NCBI GenBank assembly: GCA_044370475.1
Contig: JBILVK010000002.1
Location: 1 to 64,000, forward strand
Length of the DNA: 64,000 nt
DNA from: B1 sp044370475
GTDB lineage: Bacteria; Bacteroidota; Bacteroidia; UKL13-3
Reading direction: 5' to 3'
Positions 49,801 through 58,810 of this stretch are shown in pieces. A program made the translations under genes and the position numbers. A model generated the notes under the pieces. It had not been told where the DNA came from. It did not search any database and worked only from the letters and a program-made list of their open reading frames with translations. Each line of letters begins with the position of its first letter. The first letter of the stretch is position 1.

Positions 49801-51194
49801 CCAAAACTAGATTGAGAGGCATTAATAAGCGGAATCCCTTGGTTCTGCTTCGATTTAGTACAAGTAGAGACATAGATATTACCTGCAAAATCTAATATCA
49901 CTTCGCCCCTAAACCAATCAGCATAATTATAAGGCAACTGATGAGATTGCATTACAAAGCCTCTGTGTGCGTCGCCATTTATACCATCGTCTTCTGAACC
50001 TCCAATATAAGTAGAGGCTATCAAGTTGTTTCCAGCAGCATTTAACCTAAGTACAAACAAATCTGAATTGCCATTATGTGTTTTATCATAGGAACTATTG
50101 GTCACAGGGAAGTTAACCGAGTTGGTTGTGCCAAATACAATAATATCGTTGGATGTATTAATAGAATCTGATGCTACAGTTATACTATGTGGTTGTTCAT
50201 TGTCTGATCCACCCAAAAAAGTTCCGAATAATAAACTACTTCCATTAGGATTAAACTTCGCCAAAAAGATATCCCTAGCATATTCTCCATCTACGCCACT
50301 TCCGCCATTAAAACTTACATCAAATGCACCAGCAGTATATGGGAAGTTTGCTGCATAAACTGTGCCTGCTCCATAGGCATTTCCATATTTATCATAGCTT
50401 GCTGCAAAACCAAAATTATCTGCCGGACTTCCCATATATGTCCCAAAAATCACTGCAGGGTCAATAACAATTGGGTAAGAAGGATTATATTTAGAAGGTT
50501 TAAATTGAACCAAATTACCACTTAAAATATATTGTGTGGCAATTACTTCTTGAACCTCATTAACAGTTTGGAAGCTCACAGGATTCTCTTCCACAATTTC
50601 TCCTAAAGAGGTTTCTATATGTAGTCCGTTCTCCTTTAAAAACACCTTGTTAGCGCCTTCATAGCGTAATTTTATTTTGCTAATATCAGCACCAGGTTGA
50701 GCTATAAAATTTATCTTAATTCCATCTTCCTGAGTTAAAATCTCCAAATCAATTCCAGGATAAATTTGAGTTAAGGTTATTTTTTTATAAGCATATACAT
50801 TGCTTCTCCATTTAGATGCATCGCCCACAAAAAAGTTATAATATTCTGGACTTTTATAATCTTTTAAAACCTTCGGATTTGGGTTGGCTCCTTCAAAGTG
50901 AACCTTTACCGAATGAAATTTAACCTTATCAATATTTTCACCATGCTGCCTTTTGTGAGCGGCTTCTTTATCAATGAATAGATAGGTTAGGGTATTGTTC
51001 TCTATAAAAATATTACCAATGGGAACGTCTGCTTTAAATAAAACATTTTTATCCCACTGACCTAAATTTTCTGTAAATTGTATGGCTGTTTTAGGAAAGC
51101 CATTTGCTTGAACATCCTTGTTAGTATTAAACAAAAGGATGAACAAGTGCAATGCTGCCCCAAAATACATTCGATATGAATAGCCAGTTTTCAA
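46830..51194 (-). CDS. Giant secreted beta-propeller protein with T9SS type B (CHU_C) C-terminal domain
   Basis: A 1454-residue surface or secreted protein. A signal peptide is near the N-terminus (MYFGAALHLFILLFNTNKDVQA). Residues about 35-250 form a DUF7948-like head (QFTENLGQWDKNVLFKADVP). About 250-740 hold SBBP-type propeller repeats (FNPNGSSLLFGTFLGGSDNE, STYIGGSEDDGINGDA, LFSTFIGGTGDESVHS). Fibronectin/Ig-like domains occupy 760-1330, and the C-terminal 90 residues are the gliding-associated sorting domain (YCPNAYTKNGDGLNDEFKTL, LQIYNRWGERIFETKD). Probably an adhesin or surface structure exported by type IX secretion. Confidence 0.88.
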   Translation of the reverse strand: MKTGYSYRMYFGAALHLFILLFNTNKDVQANGFPKTAIQFTENLGQWDKNVLFKADVPIGNIFIENNTLTYLFIDKEAAHKRQHGENIDKVKFHSVKVHFEGANPNPKVLKDYKSPEYYNFFVGDASKWRSNVYAYKKITLTQIYPGIDLEILTQEDGIKINFIAQPGADISKIKLRYEGANKVFLKENGLHIETSLGEIVEENPVSFQTVNEVQEVIATQYILSGNLVQFKPSKYNPSYPIVIDPAVIFGTYMGSPADNFGFAASYDKYGNAYGAGTVYAANFPYTAGAFDVSFNGGSGVDGEYARDIFLAKFNPNGSSLLFGTFLGGSDNEQPHSITVASDSINTSNDIIVFGTTNSVNFPVTNSSYDKTHNGNSDLFVLRLNAAGNNLIASTYIGGSEDDGINGDAHRGFVMQSHQLPYNYADWFRGEVILDFAGNIYVSTCTKSKQNQGIPLINASQSSFGGGVQDGYFLKLNGMLSNILFSTFIGGTGDESVHSVCVNNLNEPIIGGGTTSGNLQFGTSSFPYGGGVDGFIGKYSSSGVKQRVIYVGTGAYDQAFFVQTDAQNNIYTMGQTSGSFTMSAGVYGVANAKQFVRKYNSSLTTLLLTTTFGKGSSIMPCLSPSAFLVDICGRVYVSGWGGGTNNSYHNGMDHVFGMPVTSDAFQKTSDGSDFYLMVLAPDFKELLYASFYGGSQSQEHVDGGTSHFDKSGVVYQAVCAGCGGLSDFPTTPTAYSRLNPGKRAYDTNQGGCNLGLFKFDMRTYVSPPLFKDTVLIVYAGKNLNYPFKITDAGGDKMTAVFESDILTRAISPAKINISKDIPGLIEGELDWTSLCTDFGSDTFYIHVTINDAACPIPNEVKGVIKIVLISDPIEPPYPNCVKVLDDKTLQVNFISITPNSDFLNYQIYRSVNGSKMALLDSLNNMMANNFMDVNAPLNLDLNYCYQMQSLNSCRLAGDTSRLICSLYKGDSLDANSFLGLNTEYFVLHAYDTFSGSYFVNAKDPLDSVFIKLGGNIIGKPQVTTSYKDGVGLGFAGLKWIPTCSEIGSDTIEFIVQVRDNSCPHFRQGFKTIKFIVIPQEPAMVGNAYCPKKLSQDSILVEWSVLNKKPLTQFLYLLRIENGVPSKIATFNDLSTTYFVDNYLVNPSNKVCYSLTTSDYCNYFGDTSTASCLKGTLTFAPNLEIYNATVVNDKSIQLVYESAEQDSFWRYEIWKRKGRFSSSFEMVDEKRVLTDTVFNDEDVDVDEASYCYRLVNVDLCGNTSVNNKEACTILLQGNAEPFVNKVNWLPYDYWSLGINRYELLKTEPGIYQESTLFTKTEKPLMFNDGQLNYDNGLYQYTVLAYENIFGNNQTSKSNTIDLVQSPIVYCPNAYTKNGDGLNDEFKTLPVFVKDFQLQIYNRWGERIFETKDKKQGFDGKVDGNEIMADVYFYIVNYTGWDQSKHTLKGNFTVLR

Positions 51195-51215
51195 ATTTTA
51201 GGTAAATATAATAAT

Positions 51216-51923
51216 ATGTTAGACAAAAATAAACCCAATTTAGTTGTTTTAAGTGGAGCAGGAATTAGCGCAGAGAGTGGATTGGCTACTTTTAGAGACA
51301 GTGGCGGACTGTGGGAAGGCTACAAAATTGAAGATGTAGCCACGCCAGAGGCTTGGGTTAAGGACCCTCTTAAGGTGCTAGATTTCTATAATTTACGTAG
51401 AATTAGCGCGCAAAATGCTCTACCCAATTTTGCTCATTTTTCCCTCGCAGATTTAGAAAATGATTTTAATGTTCAAATAGTTACTCAAAATGTAGACGAT
51501 TTGCACGAGCGCGCAGGCAGTACGAAAGTGCTTCATCTGCATGGAGAATTAAACAAAAGCAGAAGTACCAAGAACCCAAATCTCGTCTACAAAATAGATG
51601 GATCCAACCTCAATTATGGCGATAAATGTGAGCTAGGAAGTCAGCTTAGGCCCCATATTGTTTGGTTCGGAGAATCGGTGCCACTGATTGAAACTGCGTC
51701 AAATTTGGTTCAGCAGGCTGATATATTTTTGGTGATTGGCACTTCATTGCAGGTATACCCCGCAGCTGGACTCTTGTCTTATTTTGATGCATTAAAGCCC
51801 GTGTATTTTATTGATCCAAAACCCCTGAAAATGACCAATTATCCCAATATTCATTATATCAGTAAAAATGCAATTGAAGGGATGAAAGAATTTACGCAAA
51901 TCATGTTAAAGAAGCGTTCATAA
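51216..51923 (+). CDS. Sirtuin NAD-dependent deacylase (zinc-site cysteines absent)
   Basis: A 235-residue Sir2 family enzyme. NAD-binding motifs are SGAGISAESGLATFRDSGG, TQNVDDLHERAGS and the catalytic His in HLHGEL. The acyl-pocket motif FYNLRR carries the Tyr-x-x-Arg of class III desuccinylases such as SIRT5 and CobB. The segment that normally contains four zinc-binding cysteines (residues about 110-145) has only one Cys (GDKCELG). It is a compact type that keeps the rest of the fold. It is divergent from the 46.8-51.2 kb gene. Confidence 0.9.
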   Translation: MLDKNKPNLVVLSGAGISAESGLATFRDSGGLWEGYKIEDVATPEAWVKDPLKVLDFYNLRRISAQNALPNFAHFSLADLENDFNVQIVTQNVDDLHERAGSTKVLHLHGELNKSRSTKNPNLVYKIDGSNLNYGDKCELGSQLRPHIVWFGESVPLIETASNLVQQADIFLVIGTSLQVYPAAGLLSYFDALKPVYFIDPKPLKMTNYPNIHYISKNAIEGMKEFTQIMLKKRS

Positions 51924-51960
51924 CAATTTGTAATGTTTTAAAGATTTTTTTGTTGTTTTG

Positions 51961-51975
51961 CACGGTCTGAACCAA
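51961..51975 (+). repeat. Dispersed palindrome copy, intergenic (CACGGTCTGAACCAA)
   Basis: Exact core GGTCTGAACC, ending only four bases before the nitrilase-family ATG at 51980, so it occupies the ribosome-binding region. Confidence 0.85.
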
Positions 51976-51979
51976 ACAA

Positions 51980-52783
51980 ATGGAAGTAAAAAGTGAATTG
52001 AAAATTGCCTTAATTCAACAAGAAATTGCCTGGGAAAATCTCCCAGCAAACCTTGAATATTTTGAGGATCTAATCTCCAAAATTTCTCCTGATACAGACC
52101 TAGCCGTGTTGCCAGAAATGTTTAGCACAGGCTTTAGCATGAACCCAGAGAAATTTGAGGAAGAGTCGCTTCAAGCATCTGTTAATGCTATGCAAAGCTG
52201 GAGTGCGACAAATGGTATTGCAATCTGTGGTAGCCTCATGGTGAAGGAAAACGGAAGCTATTTCAATCGCTTTTATTGGTTCGAACCGAATGGAAATTCT
52301 AGCCATTATAATAAGGCGCATTTGTTTAGAATGGGAGAGGAGCAATTGCATTACGCTAAGGGGCAGGAGCAAGTTTTGATACATTATAAAGGATGGAAAA
52401 TTGCACCTTTTATTTGTTACGACCTTAGGTTTCCGGTTTGGATAAGGCGCACTCCAGTGTATGATTATGATTTGCTCATTTTTGTGGCAAATTGGCCAGA
52501 AAGAAGGGCAAAGCATTGGAGGGCTTTAACTATAGCAAGGGCAATAGAAAATCAAGCTTTTTTGGTGGCAGTAAACAGAATTGGTGAGGATGGAAATGGG
52601 GTAAATCATTCTGGTGATTCACTTGCGATAAGTCCTATTGGCGAGGTAATTTTGGACGCTGCTGCTTTGCCTCGCGTTTTTTCTGTGAACCTAAAATATG
52701 CTGAATTGGAAAAATATAGAGAAGCATTTCCCGTTGGTCTTGACACAGATACCTTTGAAATTAAAAAGGCATGCAACGAATAG
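51980..52783 (+). CDS. Nitrilase-superfamily omega-amidase (YafV/Nit2-like)
   Basis: A 267-residue carbon-nitrogen hydrolase. The catalytic triad Glu-Lys-Cys is in LPEMFSTGF, YNKAHLFRMGEE and PFICYDLRFPVW. The VAVNRIGEDGNGVNHSGDS segment is typical of the omega-amidase group, which hydrolyses alpha-ketoglutaramate or ketosuccinamate. It is followed by the DUF1573 gene after 36 bases. The palindrome copy at 52276 codes YWFEPN. The upstream palindrome abuts its start. Confidence 0.88.
   Translation: MEVKSELKIALIQQEIAWENLPANLEYFEDLISKISPDTDLAVLPEMFSTGFSMNPEKFEEESLQASVNAMQSWSATNGIAICGSLMVKENGSYFNRFYWFEPNGNSSHYNKAHLFRMGEEQLHYAKGQEQVLIHYKGWKIAPFICYDLRFPVWIRRTPVYDYDLLIFVANWPERRAKHWRALTIARAIENQAFLVAVNRIGEDGNGVNHSGDSLAISPIGEVILDAAALPRVFSVNLKYAELEKYREAFPVGLDTDTFEIKKACNE
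52276..52290. repeat. Dispersed palindrome copy (TTGGTTCGAACCGAA)
   Basis: Core GGTTCGAACC in the nitrilase-family gene. It codes WFEPN. Confidence 0.95.
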
Positions 52784-52819
52784 TAGAATAATGTAGTCAA
52801 TAAAGAATAACACAAGAAT

Positions 52820-53956
52820 ATGATCAAAAGAATAGTTATAATATTGCTTTTAATAGCCAACTCGCAATTTTTGGGATGGGCACAATCGAAGAAAAAAAGC
52901 GACAAAAATGCAGAGCCTACTCCTCAGAAAATAGAGGCTGGCTTGGGTGTAATGGAGTTTTTTTACGACAATTACAATTTTAGAAGTATCAATGAAAAAG
53001 GGGGGCTAGTATTCCATGATTTTAAATTTAGAAATATTGGTAAAGGTCCTATCATCATTACTGATGTGATTACTACTTGTGGTTGTACGCAATCAAACTG
53101 GACAAGAGGTCCAGTGCAGGCCGGTGATACAGGAACTGTAAGGGCAACATTTGACCCTAATGGCAGATTGGGTGAGTTTGATAGGGCTTTAACTGTTGTT
53201 ACAGATGGCTCTCCCAATAGCTTTGCTCTTAGAATTCGCGGACAGGTTCAACCTATGAGGGTTAATTTTGCCGACACCTACAAGTATCAATATGGTAATA
53301 TTGCGGTTAAAACTAATTCCATTCAGTTTCCCGCTGTTAAATCTAATTCATATGATTCTACAGAAATTGGATTATTTAATTTGAGCAATAAGAAAATTTT
53401 TGTTTATAAAATTGAGGCACCCAATAATATGCTTGTTACTCAGCCATACGATAATATTCCACCTAATACAGATATGAAAATTAAGGTGAAATATTACCCC
53501 AAAATGCCTTTAGAATATGGTCCTACCAAACAAGAGCTGAGATTATTTACAAGCGATGATTCTTTGCCTTACAAAAAGTTCTACATCAGTGCTAATATTG
53601 TTGAGGACTTCAGTAAAATGGATAAAAAAGCACTGAAGAAGGCTCCTAAATTGGTGTTAAATACAGCCGAAATTGATTTAGGTAATGTGAAATTATTTAG
53701 CTCTCCGGTGGCTAAATTTACCTTAACCAATAAAGGAAAATCAGACCTTATAGTGAGAAGAGTAATCAGGTCTTGTTCTTGTTTAACTCCTGAATTATCT
53801 CAAACAGTAATTCCTAAAGGTAAAACTGCAACCCTCGATGTTGCCTATTCACTTGCAAATATGGCAGGACCCGATTCCAAAACAGTGAAAATTATTACCA
53901 ATGATCCAAACCAGCCAGAAATTACATTAAACATAAAATTAAATGTAACTGAGTAG
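52820..53956 (+). CDS. DUF1573 domain secreted protein
   Basis: 378 residues with a signal peptide (KRIVIILLLIANSQFLGWAQ). Two DUF1573 (ASPM/SPD-2/Hydin-like) domains: residues 50-150 (GPIIITDVITTCGCTQSNW, GTVRATFDPNGRLGEFD) and 280-378 (LGNVKLFSSPVAKFTLTNKG, RVIRSCSCLTPELS). Each holds the family Cys-rich TTCGCT-type motif. Common in Bacteroidota, periplasmic or surface, function unknown. Confidence 0.88.
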   Translation: MIKRIVIILLLIANSQFLGWAQSKKKSDKNAEPTPQKIEAGLGVMEFFYDNYNFRSINEKGGLVFHDFKFRNIGKGPIIITDVITTCGCTQSNWTRGPVQAGDTGTVRATFDPNGRLGEFDRALTVVTDGSPNSFALRIRGQVQPMRVNFADTYKYQYGNIAVKTNSIQFPAVKSNSYDSTEIGLFNLSNKKIFVYKIEAPNNMLVTQPYDNIPPNTDMKIKVKYYPKMPLEYGPTKQELRLFTSDDSLPYKKFYISANIVEDFSKMDKKALKKAPKLVLNTAEIDLGNVKLFSSPVAKFTLTNKGKSDLIVRRVIRSCSCLTPELSQTVIPKGKTATLDVAYSLANMAGPDSKTVKIITNDPNQPEITLNIKLNVTE

Positions 53957-54041
53957 CAAAATCTTTGCTTAATTATCTGATTATTTCGTTATTTTTTGGC
54001 TTTATTTTTGCAAGTTGATTTTTACAAAAAAGAATGAACAT

Positions 54042-55475
54042 ATGAGAAAATTTTCAATCGTAATTTTGGGTTTTGCTGGCGGTATTTTAGGCGCCTTTAT
54101 GCTTAATTTTTTTCTTCCTAAAACTGTGTTTTTTGAAACTGCTCAAAGAAGCAATAGCAATTACGCCACTGTTGATTACAAAGGAAGTACTTTAGCATCT
54201 GCTGATTTTGTAAAGGCGTCTCAAGCCTCTACTCATAGCGTAGTTTTTATTAAAACACTAACCAACCAAAGGGCTTACCAAGATCCATTTTTCGACTTTT
54301 GGAATGGGATGGATTTCTTTGGACGGAGAGGCCCCGTAGCAAGCTCTGGTTCTGGTGTAATTATGACATCAGATGGATATATTGTCACCAATTATCATGT
54401 GGTTAAAAATGCAGATCAAATTGAGGTTATTTTAAATAATAACAAACAATCTTATCAAGCAAAGGTAATTGGAACAGACCCTTCCACAGATTTAGCCTTA
54501 CTTAAAATAAATGCCAGCAATTTGCCTCATATGGTACTGGGAAATTCAGACCAAGTACAGGTAGGTGAGTGGGTTTTGGCTGTTGGTAATCCTTTTAACC
54601 TTACTTCAACGGTTACTGCTGGAATTGTAAGCGCAAAAGGTAGAAATATCAATATCGTGAATAATCAGTTTCCAATTGAAAGTTTTATTCAAACAGATGC
54701 CGCTATTAATCCCGGAAATAGCGGTGGGGCCTTGGTAGACCTTGAGGGTAAATTAATTGGTATTAATACAGCCATTGCCAGTAATACTGGTTCTTACAAT
54801 GGATATGGATTTGCCATTCCTGTGAACATTGTAGCAAAAATTGTGAAAGACCTAGTTGAATACAAAGAGGTTCAAAGAGGATTTACAGGTATTGATATTA
54901 AAGACATAGATGGCAACACTGCCCAAAGACTTAAGTTAAACAATAACCATGGTGTTATTGTAGATTATGTGCTACCAGAAGGACCTGCCGAGCAATCTGG
55001 CATTAGGTCTGGAGATGTTGTTTTAAAAATTAACGACAAAGACATTGATAGCAAGGCCAATTTTGATGAGCAAATTGCCTACCACAGACCTGGAGATAAA
55101 ATTAAAGTACTTTATCTTAGAAATGGCAAACAAGAATCTACAATCATAACCTTGTTAAACAAAGAAGGCACCACCGCTATCATGAAAAAAGGCACTGTAA
55201 GCTCTGATATTTTAGGTGCAGATTTTCAGCCAATTTCAAAACTAGAAAAGGATAAAACAGGTATTCAAAATGGATACAGAATAAGCAATATTAGGCAAGG
55301 AAAAATTGCTCAAATGGGTATACAGGAAGGATTTGTCATAACCGCAATTAATAAAAAAGAATACCAAGATGTAAACGATCTCATTAAGGCTTTAGAATCG
55401 TCTAGGGGTCAAACTTCCATTGAAGGTGTTTTTGCAAATGGTGGAAGAGGTGTATTTTCATTTTATATTTATTAA
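54042..55475 (+). CDS. HtrA/DegP-type periplasmic serine protease
   Basis: A 477-residue trypsin-like protease with an N-terminal membrane anchor or signal (FSIVILGFAGGILGAFMLNF). The triad is His in VTNYHVVKNAD, Asp in GTDPSTDLALLKI and Ser in NPGNSGGALVDLEG. Two PDZ domains follow (GFTGIDIKDIDG, PAEQSGIRSGDVVLKIND; GYRISNIRQGKIAQMGIQEG). It is for quality control of misfolded envelope proteins. The start ATG 54042 is chosen. The in-frame TTG at 54015 would add nine residues. Confidence 0.92.
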   Translation: MRKFSIVILGFAGGILGAFMLNFFLPKTVFFETAQRSNSNYATVDYKGSTLASADFVKASQASTHSVVFIKTLTNQRAYQDPFFDFWNGMDFFGRRGPVASSGSGVIMTSDGYIVTNYHVVKNADQIEVILNNNKQSYQAKVIGTDPSTDLALLKINASNLPHMVLGNSDQVQVGEWVLAVGNPFNLTSTVTAGIVSAKGRNINIVNNQFPIESFIQTDAAINPGNSGGALVDLEGKLIGINTAIASNTGSYNGYGFAIPVNIVAKIVKDLVEYKEVQRGFTGIDIKDIDGNTAQRLKLNNNHGVIVDYVLPEGPAEQSGIRSGDVVLKINDKDIDSKANFDEQIAYHRPGDKIKVLYLRNGKQESTIITLLNKEGTTAIMKKGTVSSDILGADFQPISKLEKDKTGIQNGYRISNIRQGKIAQMGIQEGFVITAINKKEYQDVNDLIKALESSRGQTSIEGVFANGGRGVFSFYIY

Positions 55476-55560
55476 TCAGATTTGATTACTGAGAAATATC
55501 ATTTTGTTAAGAGTGGTAAATCCTTGAAATTGCAGTTTTAACCATTACTCAAAACAATAT

Positions 55561-56331
55561 ATGATACGTTTCGATTTTCTTGAAGCCAATAAAGAACGAT
55601 TTCGCAAAGAATTCCTTGAAGCTCAACCTTTTCCACATATTGGTATTGATGGTTTATGTGATGAACAAAAGCTCACAGAATTATACAATCAAATACCTAA
55701 TATCGAAACGCCTAGTGCCGATTATGTTTTTGCGAAAAACAAGTTTGAAAAAAGTCGCTATTATGAATTAGGTGGGCTTTTTCAAGAATTGCACGAAGAC
55801 CTTATTAATCCTAGATTCGCAGATTTTGTAAGCTATATTACCAATGAAGATGTTTTTATTGACCCTACTTTTTATGGTGGTGGAATTCATCAGGGTAAAA
55901 AGGGTAGCTTTTTGGATATGCATGCCGATTTTAATTACCATCCATTACATGAAAATTGGTTTAGAAATCTAAATCTACTTTTATACATCAATAAAGATTG
56001 GAAAAAGGAATATGGGGGAGAGCTACGTTTAGAAGATGGAAGAACAGGTGAGAAAACAGAGGTAGATGTACCCTTCAATAGGTTAGCTATCATGCATTGC
56101 AGAGGCTATACTTTACATGGCTACGATCCTATTAGCTTCCCTGAAGGAGAATTCAGAACATCAATTGCGGCTTATGCTTATACCATCCACGAAAATCAAT
56201 TGGAATCGAGCAGAACAACTGTCTGGCATGTGAAAAAGGAAAGTCCAATAAAGTTTATTTTATCCAAAATTTGGGTGCCTGCAGTAAAGGTAAAAAGCTT
56301 ATTTAGTAAAAGTAAAACTGCCGACCATTAG
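55561..56331 (+). CDS. 2-oxoglutarate/Fe(II) oxygenase (prolyl-4-hydroxylase-like)
   Basis: A 256-residue cupin-fold dioxygenase. The metal ligands are HxD in FLDMHADFNYHP and the distal His in YTLHGYDP, with the 2-oxoglutarate-binding Arg in FRTSIAAYAYT. GGELRLEDGRTG is typical of the P4H-like group. Members hydroxylate proteins or small molecules, with the substrate here unknown. No signal peptide, so cytoplasmic. It is a single gene after htrA. Confidence 0.85.
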   Translation: MIRFDFLEANKERFRKEFLEAQPFPHIGIDGLCDEQKLTELYNQIPNIETPSADYVFAKNKFEKSRYYELGGLFQELHEDLINPRFADFVSYITNEDVFIDPTFYGGGIHQGKKGSFLDMHADFNYHPLHENWFRNLNLLLYINKDWKKEYGGELRLEDGRTGEKTEVDVPFNRLAIMHCRGYTLHGYDPISFPEGEFRTSIAAYAYTIHENQLESSRTTVWHVKKESPIKFILSKIWVPAVKVKSLFSKSKTADH

Positions 56332-56426
56332 TGTAATTTTGGTCAAAATTTTATTTATTGAACATTGCACGAACTTTTGGCTAACATAGGTGTTATGAAT
56401 TGCGTTTAATCACGTATTTTTGGCTT

Positions 56427-58805
56427 ATGTTTTCTAGGTATGCATTTTTCTTGTTTTTTTTCATTTTAGCTCAAAATACTTGGGTTAAAGGGCAATCCTT
56501 TACCCTCAGCGGGTATGTAAAAGATAGTACTACTGGCGAAACGCTTATTGGTGCTAGCATCAGAAATCTGGAAGGAACCTTGGGTACCGTAACCAATTCA
56601 TATGGCTTCTTCTCTTTAAGTGTTCCAAATGAAGGCACTCAGCTTGTTTGCTCTTATATAGGCTATCAGCCAAAGAAATTAACCGCAAAGAAAAATAAAA
56701 ACAAGGGTATACAAATTGAACTTGCTCCTCAATCTAAAATTGCCAAGGAGGTAGTTATTAGCGGTGATAGAGTAGACAAGAATGTACGAAGCACCGAAAT
56801 GAGTAGGATTGAAATTAGTGGTGAAAAATTAAAAGCTTTACCTGTGGTTTTTGGTGAACCCGATGTGTTAAAAGCAATTACTTTGCTTCCCGGAATTAAA
56901 AGTGGGGGCGAGGCCAGTACAGGTTTTTATGTAAGAGGGGGTGGCCCAGATCAAAACTTGATTTTAATGGATGAGGCTGTGGTATATAATCCTTCTCATT
57001 TGTTTGGATTTCTTTCTGTGTTTAATGCAGATGCAGTAAAAGGAATAGATATTATAAAAGGTGGAATGCCTGCAAACTACGGTGGTAGGCTGTCTTCTAT
57101 CTTAAATGTGTATATGCGTGATGGTAATAATCAGCAATATAAATATAGTGGTGGTGTGGGACTTATTTCAAGTCGCTTATCTGCCGAAGGTCCCATAGAA
57201 AAAGGTAAAAGCAGTTTTTTAGTTTCGGCCCGAAGAACCTATATCGACTTCCTGGTGAGGCCATTTTTACCTTCAGATATCAAGGGGAATAGTTATTATT
57301 TTTATGATATGAACCTCAAAATGAGTTTCATTTTAGGTGAAAAGGATAGAATTTATATTTCAGGATACTTTGGTAGAGATATTCTTGATTATAAGAGCCA
57401 ATTTAACAATTCAGTAAACTTCAATTTTGGTTGGGGTAATTCAACTGCTACTGCTAGGTGGAACCATGTTTTTAACCCCAAATTGTTTAGCAATACCAGC
57501 ATTATTTTTAACAGATATGAATTGTTTAACGACTTTAACTTTGGTGCTGGTGGCTTCAAAGTAAGAAGTAACCTAAGGGATTGGAATTTTAAAAGCGATT
57601 TTACATGGTACCCGCACGAAAAGCATCAAGTAAAATTTGGAATAAATTACACTTACCACACTTTTCAACCGGGAATTTTAAGTGGCAATATTGGTAGTAC
57701 AAAAATTGACCAAGAAATAAATAAACAGTTTGCACATGAATATGCTGCTTATGCTTTGGATGAATGGAATATTAATCACCGTTGGACAATCAATTATGGC
57801 CTAAGGGCGGTTGCTTTTCAATTGGTTGGACCTTACTCTCAGGCTGAGTTCGACAATGTGAACCAACTCCCAACTGATAATGTAACCATATATAAGCCGG
57901 GCGAAACAATTGCCTTCTATCCAAGGTTAGAGCCAAGGGTAAATGTTACCTATCTTATCAATGAAAGCTCTAGTGTAAAAGGCTCCTATACGCAAACCTA
58001 TCAATTCCTGCATTTAGCAACAACCTCTGGAGCCCAATTCCCAATTGATTTATGGGTTCCAAGTTCAAATTTGGTTAAGCCTCAAATGGCAAGGCAATAC
58101 GCTTTGGGTTACTTTAAGAACTTTAAGCAAAATACCTATGAATCTTCTGCCGAGATTTATTATAAGCCCATGAAAAACCAAATTGAGTTTAAACCTGGAG
58201 CCACCCTGTTTTTTAATCAAAACCTAGAGCAAGAAATGGTTTTTGGCGAGGGTAAAAGCTACGGTTTAGAACTGTTTTTAAGAAAGAAAACGGGCAAATT
58301 AAATGGTTGGATTGGATATACCTGGAGCAGAACAACAAGGCAATTCGATGAATTAAATAATGGTAAACCTTATTTCTATAGATACGATAGAACCCATGAT
58401 ATTTCTGTTTTACTAAGTTACGAAATCAATAAGAAATGGTCGGCAAACTTTGTCTTTGTTTACGGAACAGGCAATGCGACAACCTTGCCAGATTCTAGAT
58501 ATGCATATAGATACGGTATTGACCCTTTAACTGGCGAGCCAAAATTTGTTTTTATTGATAGGTATGGGGCTGTTAATTCATTTAGGCTACCATCTTATCA
58601 TAGGGCAGATATTTCATTTACCTACATTGCTTTGCAATCAAAAAAATTTGAGAGCAGTTGGAACTTTAGTATTTACAATATCTATAACAGAGCAAATCCC
58701 TATTTCATATACTTTTTCCCAGATATAGAATCACAAACTGTTAAAGCTTATATGGTGTATCTTTTCCCAATTTTACCTTCTGTGCAATGGAATTTTAAGT
58801 TCTAA
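56427..58805 (+). CDS. TonB-dependent outer-membrane receptor
   Basis: About 792 residues. After the signal (SRYAFFLFFFILAQNTWVKG) comes a CarboxypepD_reg-like domain (FTLSGYVKDSTTGETLIGAS), a plug domain (GFYVRGGGPDQNLILMDEAV, GGMPANYGGRLSSILNVYMR) and a 22-strand barrel ending PSVQWNFKF. ATG 56427 is preferred to a TTG at 56400. It imports an unknown ligand. It is followed after five bases by a DUF4249 lipoprotein, a frequent TonB partner in Bacteroidota. Confidence 0.9.
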   Translation: MFSRYAFFLFFFILAQNTWVKGQSFTLSGYVKDSTTGETLIGASIRNLEGTLGTVTNSYGFFSLSVPNEGTQLVCSYIGYQPKKLTAKKNKNKGIQIELAPQSKIAKEVVISGDRVDKNVRSTEMSRIEISGEKLKALPVVFGEPDVLKAITLLPGIKSGGEASTGFYVRGGGPDQNLILMDEAVVYNPSHLFGFLSVFNADAVKGIDIIKGGMPANYGGRLSSILNVYMRDGNNQQYKYSGGVGLISSRLSAEGPIEKGKSSFLVSARRTYIDFLVRPFLPSDIKGNSYYFYDMNLKMSFILGEKDRIYISGYFGRDILDYKSQFNNSVNFNFGWGNSTATARWNHVFNPKLFSNTSIIFNRYELFNDFNFGAGGFKVRSNLRDWNFKSDFTWYPHEKHQVKFGINYTYHTFQPGILSGNIGSTKIDQEINKQFAHEYAAYALDEWNINHRWTINYGLRAVAFQLVGPYSQAEFDNVNQLPTDNVTIYKPGETIAFYPRLEPRVNVTYLINESSSVKGSYTQTYQFLHLATTSGAQFPIDLWVPSSNLVKPQMARQYALGYFKNFKQNTYESSAEIYYKPMKNQIEFKPGATLFFNQNLEQEMVFGEGKSYGLELFLRKKTGKLNGWIGYTWSRTTRQFDELNNGKPYFYRYDRTHDISVLLSYEINKKWSANFVFVYGTGNATTLPDSRYAYRYGIDPLTGEPKFVFIDRYGAVNSFRLPSYHRADISFTYIALQSKKFESSWNFSIYNIYNRANPYFIYFFPDIESQTVKAYMVYLFPILPSVQWNFKF

Positions 58806-58810
58806 TAGAA

